A stretch of 64,000 nt of DNA, taken from assembly GCA_947044405.1 (NCBI GenBank), contig CAMRHE010000021.1, forward strand, positions 6,742,501 through 6,806,500, in the 5' to 3' direction. The DNA is from Leptodactylus fallax (taxonomy: Eukaryota > Chordata > Amphibia > Anura > Leptodactylidae). Position numbers and translations under genes: made by a program. The notes beneath the pieces were generated by a model. It was not told the DNA's origin. It saw only the letters and a program-made list of their open reading frames with translations, and made no database searches. This document shows positions 1 to 24,926 of this stretch, in pieces (the first letter of the stretch is position 1; every line of letters begins with the position of its first letter).

Positions 1-4
1 AGAG

Positions 5-330
5 TTGCCTGCTCTGTCCTGTGAATCCTCCTTCCTTGCCCTCTGCCTTGTCCCAACCTTTCTCCTTAAGGTGATTTCGACATTCCATATCATTGAGGAC
101 ACTGTCCTTCCATCCTTTTGTCCTGATCTTTCTCACCAGTGGGAGGAGTGCCTCCAATGTCTTGTAGTCCAGGTTCTCACCTACTTTTCTGCAATATGTC
201 CTTTCATTGTTTGGATTAGCTTTGTCATCCTTGAGGGACGACTCTACAGATGGATCCAGTCTTTGAATCGGGAAGTGTACAGGGCTAAGAGTTGGGTTAG
301 CCCCATTCCAGGTAACTGCTGATTCCACGC
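5..330 (-). pseudogene. Degenerate coding-like fragment, probably from a transposable element
   Basis: On the minus strand about 55 codons are open from about 175 down to the window edge and read as a basic, helical peptide (for example LVRKIRTKGWKDSVLNDMEC). Upstream on the same strand, at about 180-330, the frame is broken by stops and a one-base shift, as expected of an old insertion. It lies in ADAT1 intronic or upstream sequence, antisense to that gene. I do not recognise the family; a retroelement or transposase origin is inference. Confidence 0.3.
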
Positions 331-1071
331 AAGCATTTGGAGCTTCCTGGGTGGCTCAGTATCAGGCTTTTGTCTCCCAGGTTTGCAAGGATGCCATCTG
401 GGCCTCTTTCTACACTTTTAGCAAGCTTTACTAGATCCATTTCATGGCCTGTACTGTGGCTGATCTGTGTCATAAGGTACTGCAAGTGGCTGTGTTAGAT
501 GGATCACATGGTTATCTTCTTCCCACCAAAATCACACAGGCTTTATATCTTAATCAGATGTTGTACTTGTTTTGTAGGATCCTTAATATGGAACTGTATT
601 GTGGAATGAAATATAATGAAAAAATGCCCTGCATTTTCTGACCTGAACTGCCCCGTTTTCCCATTATTTTATCAATGATAGCTTTGAGGTAACTAGGATA
701 ATCTTTTGGCTAAGATTCCTGGTTTCTTATCACAATTCATAGAAGGAACAAGCTGTCCTGATTTGAGCTTTGGGAATATTCTTTTTCCACTTAATTAAGG
801 TGACAACATCGAGAACATTGATATATGTCAAAAATGTTAAGTTTCTCTAAGGTTACATGCACACAAACATGTGCATCAATGTGTCCGTGGGAAAATTGCA
901 CAGTTGGCACATGGATGATAACCGATTGCCATCTGTGCCCTTCACGGACCCATTCATTTCCTGCAGTAAGCCCAGGCCACAAAACTGACAGGAATAGGAT
1001 CTGTCATGAGTTTTTTCCCCAGACTCATCTCTCCCAACATGGACCCGTGATAATACACGTGTGTGTATGAG

Positions 1072-1131
1072 GCCATAGGGAATAATGAGTCCATAGGGAA
1101 TAATGAGTCCATAGGGAATAATGAGTCCGTG
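1072..1131. repeat. Short tandem repeat, 18-bp unit, about three copies
   Basis: The unit AATAATGAGTCCATAGGG is repeated head to tail about three times. It lies in the non-coding stretch before the first visible ADAT1 exon. Nothing else in 660-1466 could be assigned. Confidence 0.75.
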
Positions 1132-1466
1132 TGCCAGCCATTAAAAACATGGCAAGCCCAAGTTATTTCAGAAGTCTAAAATCTATTGTGTATGCCCAAC
1201 TTAAGTCCTGCGCTATCTGTAAATCTGCTGCTCCACAAAGACAATGGAAAAATCAGCTGCAGCTACTCTTATTGACATGACTGATGCTAAAGACTTGGTA
1301 TAAAATATTCCTTGGTTCCTTTGTTGATTTTTGATTATTTCATTTTTAGAACATTATTTATTCTTTATTAGAGCTTTATTCAGGAAAAGCAGATACTTCC
1401 TTGTTTTAGGTTATTGCCCTTTTGTTTTGCAGAATTAATATTAAATGTACCATGTCTTTTCTGCAG

Positions 1467-4400
1467 CAATTAGCTGGTGCGCTGTCCCACATCAGCCACT
1501 AGATGTCACCGCCAACGGCTACAGGCAAGGAACTACAAAGAAAGCAATTGGGATGCCACAATCCAGGTAGGAATTGTTTTAGTATTAATTCAGTGATGTC
1601 GCTAGAGGTTCCAGTTATGGGCCCCCCATCTGGGCACTATCTAAGGTGTACATATTGTACTTAGCTGAGCAGGACTATAACTAAGCATGGTGCTGAACAA
1701 TGTGAACCATATACATACATATACATCCTGTGAATAGTTGATAAACATGTGATCCCTGGAGATCCAGTTGCTGGGATCCCATGATAACTAGAGTCTACAG
1801 ATTGCATGTGTAAATGGAGAAGTAGTGCACATGCTTGACCACTGCTCCATTCATTTCTAAGGTACACATGGAAGTAGAGGAGTACAGCATTCCCATTAGT
1901 CCCATCGAAGTGTTTTTGATGGGGAACACTCCTGTAATGCCAGTAGTGGATGGCATCTTCTGGTGGGTCGACCTCACGTTGTGATTGCTTTCTTGATACT
2001 GTATAGTTCCTGCTGTATGTAATGACTACTGATTCATATTTTTTCTCCAGGTCTCACATATGTAAAGTGGAATTATTTCATACATTTCTTCATCTGGTAG
2101 AGAATATGTCACAAGAACAGATCCCAGAGTCACTCAGGTAAATACATTATACACCTAAAAATGTGAAATTTTACAACCGACTTCTGACCAAAGCTCAACA
2201 TTCTGTAGCCGGAATAAGTGAACAGCCGGCCATATACTATCAGCTGAATAAAGCAGTCTCTCTCACCGCCCCCATACACATGCACACCCAGCTCAGTGGT
2301 GCATGTGTACCGAAATGGCAGAAGTGAGAAAGCCACTGGAGGACTTCTCTGGCGGCAGCTTATATCACTGAAAAAAAAAAAGATTGGGCAGTTGAGATCC
2401 AACAGGATGACCCTTTATGTTTCCTTACACCTGCCATCAGGGGAGAATCAAAGACTCCTATACACATTGGGTGGTCAGCAAACCCAACGAAATAGGTAGG
2501 TTTGGCCAATAATACAGTGCATCTATTGTGCACGATCAGCCTTAGAGGTCTAGTCGCTTCAGCCTCATCTCTTTTGTACTTTAAATTAAAGATAAAGCTT
2601 AATATCTTATTCTAAACTGCGCAACAAATAGATTAAGAGTAACACTGGCCAGTATAGAGATCTGCAATGGGGTGTAACGGTCAGCAGATTAGCAGGTCTG
2701 CTCATAGGGTGTAACACCTTGGCCGGTTGCCTGGTATACAGGCTTTTTTTTTGAGCATTTTGTGATGTCACCCCTTATTGGGATTCACATAAGGGCGGAT
2801 GAAAAAGTATTTATTGTTTTCTAAATAGCTGTTCCACCCATATAGAATTTATACATGGAAAAATCTTGCCTATACAGTATATGCTTTCTTGGTCCCAACA
2901 AGGTAGTTTGTATTTTATTTCTTTTATCTATGCTATTTTCAAGATTTGTGCTTGCTGTCAGTGAATAGGAATGTTCTGTTCCAAATACATGTGCAGATGA
3001 GACTTTGGTACATCTGCATCCAGTCTAGACAATGGACTCCACACTGATATTTTACCTACACTGAAAGTTACAAATTATATAATAAACTTTCAGAACATAT
3101 ATTAGTGATTAAAGTGTAACAGTTGCTTTCTTTATAAACCAATAGTACAAGTTAATAGAAGCTTTGTAATATATCTGATTAGAGGGAAATACCGTTCTCC
3201 ACTTGCCAGGTTTCATTCCTCCTCCTCCTCCGTTCATGCCTCAAATCTGTCTTTTGTGAAGATAGGCTGCAGCCCATCAAAGTAGGGCTGTGGAGTCTGG
3301 TAGACCAGACCACCGACACCAACTCCCCTGTTTTTCCACAGTCCGACTACTTCTTTAATGGCTGACAGCTTCTAATTCAGGAAAAAAGCCAGTGAGAGGA
3401 CTGGAACACAAGAGAGGCCCGAGCCACAAAAAATGAGCAGAATAGTGGCCGATTTTCACTTACCTATCCTCTTGCCCCTTTATTGGCCCCCGTACAATAT
3501 ATTCCTTCCTTTACTGTTCCCGTTACAGGTCCCCATATAGTAAGGGCCCCCGCTATAGGCCCCATACAATATAGTACCCCCACAGGTACTTTAGTTTGCT
3601 ATCTTCTGGATTACGCCAGCAAGTAAGGGGCTATTTTCACTTACCTTTCTATACTCCTATCCACAGCTACCTCTGTTTAGACCTCCAGGGTGCGCCGCAT
3701 ATTACGTCCTGAATGCTCCCTGGAGGCCTAAGCAGAGGTGGCTGTGGACAGAAGCAGAGAAAGGTAATTGAAAGTCGCCCATTACCTGCTGGAGTAATCC
3801 AGTAGATAGTGACCTAAAGTACCTATGGTGGGGACAGTATACTGTATAGGGGCATATAATGGAGATAGTATACTGTATGGGGGCTAGTAATGAAAACTGT
3901 GTACCATGTAGGGCGGATCAGTAAAGGGGGCATTATACTGGGGAGCGTCCCAGTGAAAAACTTGCTATGTGGCCCCATCTTTCCTAGCTATGTCCCTGAA
4001 GCTGGAGTCAGTAACTTTTTTTTTTTTTTTTTCCCAGCAGTGACGACGCAGCTGAGACTGCCGAGGGATACTGCAGAAAGCAATCTTTTTTTCCATGCGC
4101 TGAAAAAGTGCCAGCCACTGCCTCACATTGATAACAATGGCAGGCACATTATGGGATTTTTTGCTCCAAAAATTGCAGTATGAACAAACCCACATGACTG
4201 CATGTGTGTCTCTCACTTGACTTCTTTTCCTCTGCTCCCCCCTCTGTCTCCATAGACTTGCTGGGCTGCAGCTTATCTTCACTAAAGACAGAATTGAGCA
4301 GTCTAGGAGGGTGGAAGAAAGCAACCTTTATTATTGATTTATCAAGAAATTCCACTTCAATGTTAAGCTGTATTTGCATAAATCTAGAAAACCCCGGTAC

Positions 4401-6874
4401 TAGCAGCATGTGATGCTTGAGCGGTGTACAGGGCTGTTGCTGGACACCCATGTTGCTCCTTGTAGAGGGGATTATACAGTGTAATGGAAAATAAGCCGCC
4501 TTCTTCAATCTGCCTCGTCTTTTGAGTACTGAGAATTAGTCTCCATCACTCCTAGGCCGTTGCTGTTAAAATCACTTGCTTCACTGAAGTCAGAGCTGGC
4601 AGCGATGCCAGGAAAAGTTGGCTAATGTCTGTAGAAGGGTCCAGCCCTGGTGTCACGATTACACAGAGGCCTTTCTATGAATGAACCGCCTATTGCCAGG
4701 AACACATAGGATTGTTTTGCAGCTTATTTTCTGCAACTGCACTTAGAAAGTGGCTTTTTTCAGGGTGTATGTTTCAGAGGCTGAATATCTCCTTTTTATT
4801 ATGCCCTGTTTACAAATGTGCATGCTTGCATTACTATGTATCAATGCAGATAAGGGGCTAGAGTCTAGAACAGGACAGAGGCTTGAGCCGCTGCTGTGAA
4901 TAGCTAACACTGCCTTGCCAAGACTAGATACATTGTAACATGTCCATCAGCAGAGTGAGGGCCGGTTCACATCTGCGTTCGGTTTCCGTTCAGGGAGTCC
5001 GCTTGGGGGACCTCCAAAACGGAAACCTTTACGCATAGAAAAGCGGTTAACCCCATAGACTATAATGAGGTCCGTGGTCCACACGGACCTCATTATAGGG
5101 GGCGTTCAGGTGACCGTCAGTGGTGTCTGTTGCTATTGTTCGTTACAAGATTTTAGCAACGGGACACTAGCTGAACCGTCACAAATCCGTTAGAATTTCC
5201 ATTCATGTCAATGGGATTTTATATTGTGTTTGTTAGTGTCCTATTTACACCAAATCCGTCACGTGTTGATTTTTTTTCGCGGAGAAAAAATCCTACATGC
5301 AGGACTTTTGTGTCCATTAAAAAAACGGTTTCATAACGGACGTCAAGCATCCGTTATTTTTTAACATTAAAGTCTATGGGTAACGGACGGGTGTCCGTTA
5401 TTACTGTCCATTTTTTTTCTACGCATGCTGAGAAAGCAGAAACAAAAAAAAAAAAAAAAAAAAAACAAACAAAACAGACACGAACTGATGCTAATGTGTC
5501 CATTTTTTTTTAACTGATCCATTAAGTAGAGATCTTGAAGTGGTGAGGATTAAACACCGTATCATAGAAAGTTTCTTTCTGCCCCATAAAGATTTGTATA
5601 ACCGGAAAATCCCTAACATTTATTACTCGGATCAGTTCAGTAATAGCCTCTGCAGTACACGTCACTTCTGCAGGCCGACACTGAAATGATTAAAACAGTA
5701 TAAGCAAGTAAAACAGGCATTGCATTTTGGTTGGGTTACATGAGGGCATGCAGTTTCACATGCTAACAAGTTCATCATCATTATAAAAAAAAAAAAAAAA
5801 AAGCCTTTTTGGATTTCTTGTGAGCCAGGTCATAAACACATGAAATGGCATAGTCTCATGTCTTCTGATCCCCATAAAAGCCACTGTCTGTCATCTTAGA
5901 TGTAAAGTGTTATCGCTATTCATCCAATGAGCCCTCTTGGCACTCCTCCCCTTTTCAATAAGATTAAAGTCTGTAACCTAAAGTAAACTTGTACTTGTGT
6001 GCCTTATTTTAGAGGTGTGTATCTTCTGTACACATCTAATGATGTCCACATACTGACTGTGATCATCAGTCCTTATCTAGTATTGATGCTTCTAGACAGC
6101 TTGCACACAGTGTTTGTCTTGTCTCTGAATTCTCCTGTTGTATACTTTGCTATAAGACAGCTGTCTGTACACTGGGAGCTCTGTTTAACCAGTATGGGCA
6201 GAGCTGCACGTGCTGAGAAGGAAATTCTCTTTTATTGTGTCCTAGAACTGACACTACACCCTGCTGAAATTGACTATTTGCTTTTACTAAGAAAATCTAG
6301 ATTAAAAAAAAAAAAATAAAAAACCAAAAACTTTTTTTAATCTGTTATGGGGGTTTAACCAGGTTAACACCTGTTCACATGATAGATGATAATGTGTTAG
6401 TTGGTGGGATACTAACCGCTGAGACCCTCACCAATGCCAAGTATGAGACTCTGATTTTCCTTTATGAAATACATAGCAGTCTATATTGGCTACATCTACT
6501 GTACATCAAATATATGGCCTCCTTTTCTGCTGCCCCAGCTTTCAAGTATTCTGAAAAAAAAAAAGACTAGCCGTACAGTGATAAGGAACAAGGGAATGTA
6601 TCACTGTGTGACTATTTCATGAAAGCTGGATGACAACACTTGTGTAAATGTATAACCCATATTGGTTGTCAGCTAACTTGCTCAGAAATACGCAGCTAAA
6701 TAAGTTTTTGGTTGTGTTTTTTTTTTTTTTTTTTTTTTTTCTCCCAGACAATTGAAGTCATACTGTGAATATAAAGAAGCTGCTCTGTCGTATCAGGAAG
6801 CCTGGAGGCAGCTCCGAGAACAGGTATTTACATCCTGGATCCGAACACCACGTGACTACCTGAACTTCAGCTGA
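1467..6874 (+). CDS. ADAT1: ADAT1, tRNA-specific adenosine deaminase 1, last three coding exons (5' part outside window)
   Basis: Coding exons are 1467-1566, 2051-2137 and 6748-6874, with the stop TGA at 6872-6874. Each acceptor is a pyrimidine-tract AG and the two internal donors are GTAGG and GTAAA; phases join cleanly. About 104 C-terminal residues are encoded, including [42 protein letters not shown] and the end [13 protein letters not shown], which follow the remembered vertebrate ADAT1 C terminus. The enzyme deaminates adenosine 37 of tRNA-Ala to inosine. The zinc-binding deaminase core lies in earlier exons left of the window, so catalytic residues cannot be checked here. Only the C-terminal end of the adenosine-deaminase/editase domain is visible. 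The 4.6-kb last intron is full of MITEs. The gene converges on GABARAPL2, as in human. Confidence 0.93.
3481..3930. repeat. Foldback MITE-like inverted repeat
   Basis: Two arms mirror each other around about 3704: the left arm has a CCAGCAAGTAAGG/TTTTCACTTACC and ACCTCCAGGG series, and the right arm has CCCTGGAGG, AGGTAATTGAAAG and CCTGCTGGAGTAATCC. The outer parts carry degenerate CCCCATACAATATAGT / ACAGTATACTGTATAGGGG blocks that resemble the VNTR family seen later in the window. It lies in the last ADAT1 intron. Confidence 0.6.
4958..5525. repeat. Dispersed MITE-like repeat (CCGGTTCACATCTGCG type)
   Basis: It starts AGGGCCGGTTCACATCTGCG and contains short self-complementary blocks, such as tracts around CCGTTA/TAACGG, plus an A-run. 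Relatives with the same CGTTCACATCTGCG start occur at 18616 and 56893. The right boundary is approximate. Confidence 0.5.
5522..5680 (-). other. Unassigned open frame behind a possible splice acceptor
   Basis: On the minus strand the sequence ATCATTTCAG is followed by 52 open codons ending in TAA. The peptide includes [20 protein letters not shown] and has a protein-like composition. There is no upstream ATG or further exon that I can see, and an open stretch this long is not rare by chance. It could be a 3' exon of a nested gene, a retro-copy fragment or noise. Confidence 0.2.
5690..6740. other. ADAT1 intron sequence, nothing assignable
   Basis: A/T-rich intron with A-runs near 5786 and 6304 and a T-run next to the acceptor before 6748. 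No coding, RNA gene or clear mobile-element boundary was seen. Confidence 0.5.
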
Positions 6875-7164
6875 CAACCAGTCTCGTACTGAACTTGGTG
6901 ATGCGTAATATCTGAACTTGTGTTTTATTCATTTTTTCCCCCCTGCAGCTTCTGGCACTGTTGAAAAAGTGTGCCCCAAGTACAGTAGTTGTCATTCCTC
7001 ATTTCCCACCTGGAAGTGAAGGCGCTTTTATTATGGTAGAAAACCCATCTGCTCTAAATTTCATGTTGCAATTACTAATAACATTCCTCCGGGTACTCTG
7101 GTTTCCACCCACGCTTCAAAGCTGTACTGGTAGGGAATTTAGATGGTGAGCCCTATATGGGACA

Positions 7165-7240
7165 GTGAGTGACAGTGTCTGTAAAGAGCTGCAGAATGTG
7201 GTGGTGCTATATAAGTAAGCAATATAAATAAATAATATAT
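7165..7240 (+). repeat. L2-like LINE 3' tail
   Basis: The stretch ends with the motif series AGAGCTGCAGAATGTGGTGG, then GCTATATAAGTAAGC and AATAAATAATA. This is a decayed form of the GCTGCGGAATATGTTGGCGC / TATATAAATAA tail seen intact near 53740 and inverted at 9927 and 24008. Such tails are the 3' ends of L2/CR1-type LINEs. Confidence 0.55.
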
Positions 7241-8179
7241 GACATTAAAGAGATTTGCCCAAGTTTTAATGTTATCCATTACCCACAGGATAGGGGATAA
7301 CATGCTGTTCAATGTTGGTCTGACTGTTGGGGCTCCCACCGATCACAAGAATGGGGGTTGTGATTCCCATCTGAATGGAGCAGCAGGTCACATATTCACT
7401 GTCTATGGGACTGCTGAGCACTGTACTTGGCTATCTCTGGCAGTGCCATAGAGAATGGACAGAGGTGTGTTAGGGCTCAGTGGAGCCCTCTTCTATGGCT
7501 AAACGTCATGTGTACCAGCTTATTGGTAAAGAAAGCTAGAGAAAACAAGACAATAAAGCCTCATTCATATGTAGGAATGTAGACTGCTATTCATGTGACT
7601 GAGACTGGCCTCCATCGGGCTGGTATATATTCATATATTTTGTGCAGTATGGAATATCATAGTTGACCACTTTATATACTAAATACTGTGAGGCATATAT
7701 ATACATTTTTTTACATGGTAGGAAGCCTATGAGGACCAGCAGCATTGCGACAGTGAGTACTTTGTATAACCTGTTCGCATAATAGCTACTGAAATCAGCT
7801 GGGCCTCTCTGACCAACTACACTCTTCCTAAAATAACAAGCAGTACTCATCATCTCCACCAACTTGCACCCTTATGTTTCTTTTTTGGTGACTCAGTATG
7901 ATGATGATATTACTTGAAAACTTTGACGTGTTGTGTAGGATGGTTCAGACAGGCAAAAATATCCTAAAAAAAATAAAGGTGTGGTTTGTCACATAAAAAA
8001 AAACAAAAAAAAAAACACAATGCTGCACAAACCTTTAGGCTAAGTTTACAGTGTTGTACAAATGATGACTGAAAAAAAGAACAAGTTGTATTGAAATGCA
8101 ACAGTCCTGACCAAATGGACATGTCAACATAAATGTCAGAGTTTTATGACATGCATAATAGTGGTGTGAATACAGCATG

Positions 8180-8245
8180 TAGCGCAGAGGCAGGGACTCC
8201 TAGCATCATACATTACTATAATGCTAGGAGTCAGGTATATCCTGG
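8180..8245. repeat. Hairpin repeat around GGGACTCCTAGCAT
   Basis: GGGACTCCTAGCATCATAC is followed a few bases later by its inverse ATAATGCTAGGAGTC. The same hairpin recurs at about 15500-15560, so this is a dispersed repeat and not a local regulatory structure. The surrounding 7240-9700, downstream of both ADAT1 and GABARAPL2, holds no other feature that I can name. Confidence 0.5.
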
Positions 8246-9707
8246 TATAGTTAGTAAATCCAGATCACACATGGACAGAGTCCCACATCCATGTTAGTGT
8301 GAAATCAGCCTTGTGGTGTAGTCACATATGCCAGTAGTGTGCTGTATGCTCAGAAGCCACATGCAGTTTTTGAAGCAGTAGTAAAATGGTGCTGCATGGT
8401 TCTTGACCACATTGAACACAACCAATGTACCATAAAGTACTTAGAATTTTTAGAGGGGTATTCCAGTTACAACAATTGAACTTACTGATCACGTGGGGTC
8501 CACCTGCTGGGCATTTTACCTTGATTACAAATAATAGCAATTATTTAGGCCACACCCTTTTTGTGTGTTGGGCAAACCTCGAGATTTGTCATGAAATTCA
8601 CATGGGTCATACGACATTGTGATGATTGCACCTAAGGCCCAATCGCAGGCCTCAGTAGCCTGGAGACCAGGAAAGGTGAGTAACAGAATATATAATAGGC
8701 CCAGAATATAATAGCAATTCTGGTTTTCGACGTTCAAATGAAACTGCAAGCAAAAGCTTGTAAATACAGTAATAACTGAACCGAAATACCATATGAGCAC
8801 AAAATCACATTGGTTATCCACAGGAACAGTCAGTTTTGGTTGTTTTTTGATTAACTGCCCAGTCCGACTTCAGGTATAGTAATCACAATGTAATCCACAA
8901 CTTGCTGTTTCACTGGTTGTACACAGTTCTCAAATTCATCCCATAAACACCCTGTTAAACACTATGCTTGCGGTGTACATCTAGCATAGACAGAGAAAGT
9001 ATAGCCCTGACATATGTATGCTGCAGTGTGATCAGAGCCTACTTTAATGTTGTATTGTCGCTGTCAGTGCAGCATGGATTTGCTAATATATTAACATATG
9101 ATTACATAATAATTACATGATAACATAGACTGCCCTGTGATCTGACTGGTGAGAGGATACTGGTAAAAAAATTTTTTTAAAGAAACAGTGACTGTTTAAA
9201 GAAAGTTGTGTCATTCATGAGAAGTAACGTACTGAAGTGTTTTATTTGCAGGAGTCTGTAGGTGGATGTTACATACCGGGAATTACGGCGTACAATATCA
9301 ATCACTAATAGTTTGTATCTTATAGCTAACATAAGCAAATTACATCATGTCTTAAACATAATCCAAAAATATATATATTATGAATGCTACTGGTGTGGTC
9401 ACTGAACCCCACCTCTTCATATGTACTATTACTTAACCACTTCCCTGCCAAAGGACCGGCAACTCATTTCTAATTCCCAATACATTGTCAGTGGCTTTTG
9501 CAGGAAAGTGGGTTCTTCACAAAGCACAAAAAATAAATTACATTAAATAACAAGACTAAGACATAGATGAAGGACAAAACGTGGGTTAGTGAAAAGAAAA
9601 ATAAAAGAACGCATCCAGTTAATATGCATCTAACCTATATGGTGGAGACGTATGCGTTTGTTAAAACCACCGACATTATTTACAAGATTCACAAGCTGTC
9701 AATATGT

Positions 9708-22653
<12,946 letters not shown>

Positions 22654-22689
22654 GTTACCGAGCGCAGGCAGCAACGACAACAACAACAG

Positions 22690-22820
22690 GGCGGGGCCTC
22701 CCTCTGACGTCACTTCCGGAGCAGAATGCTTCCCGCTCCCTGACTCCACCCACACGGGAAGGGAAAACAGGGGAGGCTGTCAGTCACTGAGTGACGTATA
22801 CAATGGATGACGTCATGGTG
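22690..22820 (-). promoter_or_regulatory. GABARAPL2 proximal promoter: two CREs and an ETS site
   Basis: Palindromic CRE octamers TGACGTCA are at 22705-22712 and 22808-22815. The first overlaps an ETS-type site (CCGGAAGTG on the minus strand, 22711-22719). The segment is GC-rich next to GGGCGGGGCC (22689-22698), a GC-box-like run, and has no TATA box. It lies about 35-165 bp upstream of the ATG at 22653. Paired ETS/CRE sites are usual for TATA-less housekeeping promoters; binding here is inferred. Confidence 0.6.
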
Positions 22821-23492
22821 GCAGATGTCAGTAATAGAAGCTTGTCCTGACTTTACACTGCAGTGTCTCTTTCTAGACTCAGCTGCAGTAATGTTATATG
22901 GTTTTATACAACAAAAGTTCTTAGTCAATGAATAATAGAAGGTATTGCCATATTTATGGAGACTATGAACATTCTTCTTTATAGCCCACCCAATAGATGC
23001 AGGTCCCATTACTGGAAACCACCTCTATAGCTAGAATAGTGGTCCCCATACGCGTGCCCCATAGCTGCTGTGAGAGCAGAGGTGGTCATGTAGGCGCTTG
23101 CTCTCTCCAGTCACGTCTATGGAAGTTTTGAAAGTAACTGAGCATGGCAGGCTTGGCTGTTCTAGGAACTTCCATAGAAGTAAATGGAGAGATCTGTACA
23201 ACCACCTCTCCACTCACAGTGAGTGAGAGGCGGTGGTAGGGGCACCCCTGTTCTCCAGATCGGTGCCAGTCCTAGAGACTAAATCTACTTCTAATGGATA
23301 GTTGCTCCTACAGAATTTAATGTATGAGCATGGCCGCTGGAATCCGGACTTTGTCTACAGCATGAGAGTGAATTGGACTGGGGGAGTAGGTTTGTACTGG
23401 CAAGCACCATATGGTTAAAAAGTCACACCATTCTTTTGGTGTTAAGTATTAGAAGAGATTTGAGAATTGTGGATTACAAGCATCAGCTAAAT

Positions 23493-23998
23493 CAGTGTTT
23501 TTCAACCTTTTCAAGTCAAGTACCCCCTCATGAAAAAAATTCCAGACAGGTACTCCCAGTGGATACTGTAGTGTCCATCATATGACAAATCCTGATCTCA
23601 AGTGGGGAAGAAAAAATAATGCACATAGCATGCCAAGCAAATCCCTTTGCTTATGGGGACACCTGTGGCAGGCATGCACTAAAAGTTCTGAGGCTCTTTT
23701 TGCTTTTCACACTCATCAGATCATAGATCAGAAGCAATCTATTCAGCACAGATTAGCCACTATTGTAGAGGCGACCCCCTCCATTAATCCTGACCCAAAG
23801 TTTTCTGATGCCTGCCTCTGCTCCAGTATTTCAAGATGGTGGGTGGTTTGGGTAGCACTAGCCCCCCAGCAGCTTCGGAACCTTAGCACTCCCTAAATCT
23901 GCCACTTTCAGAGAGCTGTTTCTCAGCCATGAAGTGTACCCCCTGAGATTGCGTGGCATACCCCCTGGGTGATGCGTACCACAGGTTGAGAAACACTG
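23493..23998. mobile_element. hAT-type MITE, 506 bp
   Basis: The terminal inverted repeat CAGTGTTTTTCAACC at the left is matched by GGTTGAGAAACACTG at the right. Flanking 8-mers AGCTAAAT and AACTAGAC agree at five positions, a possible decayed hAT target duplication. The interior has GTACCCCCTCATG / ACCCCCTGGGTGATGCGTAC blocks and no transposase. Confidence 0.75.
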
Positions 23999-24007
23999 AA
24001 CTAGACT

Positions 24008-24235
24008 ACAAATAATAATAATAATACATTTTATTTATATAGCGCCAACATATTCCGCAGCACTGTACAATTTGTAGGGTTCAAGTACTGACAAAAAAGA
24101 TACATTACAAAGAAATAGTCAATTCACACACTGGGACTGAGGGCCCTGCTCGCAAGAGCTTACAATCTATGAGGTAGAGGGAGTGACACAACAGGTAGCA
24201 GGGGCGGCAACAGATGTAGCATTGTTTGTACAATG
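24008..24235 (-). repeat. L2-like LINE 3' end, inverted
   Basis: AATAATAATAATACATTTTA then TTTATATAGCGCCAACATAT, TCCGCAGCACTGTACAATTT and GAGCTTACAATCTATGAGG. This is the longest of the copies in this window. The A/T-rich microsatellite at the left edge is the 3' terminus of the minus-strand copy. It abuts the hAT-type MITE at 23493-23998. Confidence 0.65.
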
Positions 24236-24517
24236 GTCAGACAATTTTGTAATAGAGGTTACTGTCATTACACATATATAAGCTGTATGAGCCGTCATCA
24301 CTCGTGTCCTTTAACATGCAGATGGTGCCTGGACATATAAAGTTAGTCTGATATGGCATCATATCCTGTGAGGTAATGTGGGAGCGTGAACAGAGGAGGG
24401 TACGTTTTAGGGATTCTAACTACGGAAGGGTTTACATTAGGAGTTGTGATAGGTCTGTCTGAAAAGATATGGCTTTAGTTTACGCTTGAAGCTGTTGAAA
24501 TAACAGCATTCTCTTAA

Positions 24518-24922
24518 AGGGAAGCTACCACCTCTATAGAATATTCACCTGTCATCACTGTGTTACAGAGCACATAATAGTGATAAACTTCATATTTCTA
24601 TTATGTTTGTCACTTTTGTAGATTTGGTGAAAAACAACTTTGAAGTCTTATGCAAATGAGGTAATTGGTGCACTCGGGGCAGGCCTTAGTCCTGGGAGCA
24701 TTGGTCTTGATGCTCAAGTTTGATGGGTAATATCATAACTGTGGAAGGATCAACTCTCACTGCATGAAGTGATGCAGGCAGGAGATAGTAAGGGTCTAAG
24801 TGACAAGAGCAGGTAAGACTTTAAAGTTGTTTTTCTCCAAATCTACAGAAGTGACACAAATATCACTGTAATGTGCCCTGTAATATGGTGGTGACAGATG
24901 AATATGTTTGGGTAAATACCCT
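24518..24922. mobile_element. TTAA-flanked palindromic MITE
   Basis: It lies between TTAA at 24514-24517 and TTAA at 24923-24926. It starts AGGGAAGCTACCACCTC and ends GGTAAATACCCT. The inner arms pair GTAGATTTGGTGAAAAACAA with TTGTTTTTCTCCAAATCTAC. Non-coding. Confidence 0.7.
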
Positions 24923-24926
24923 TTAA

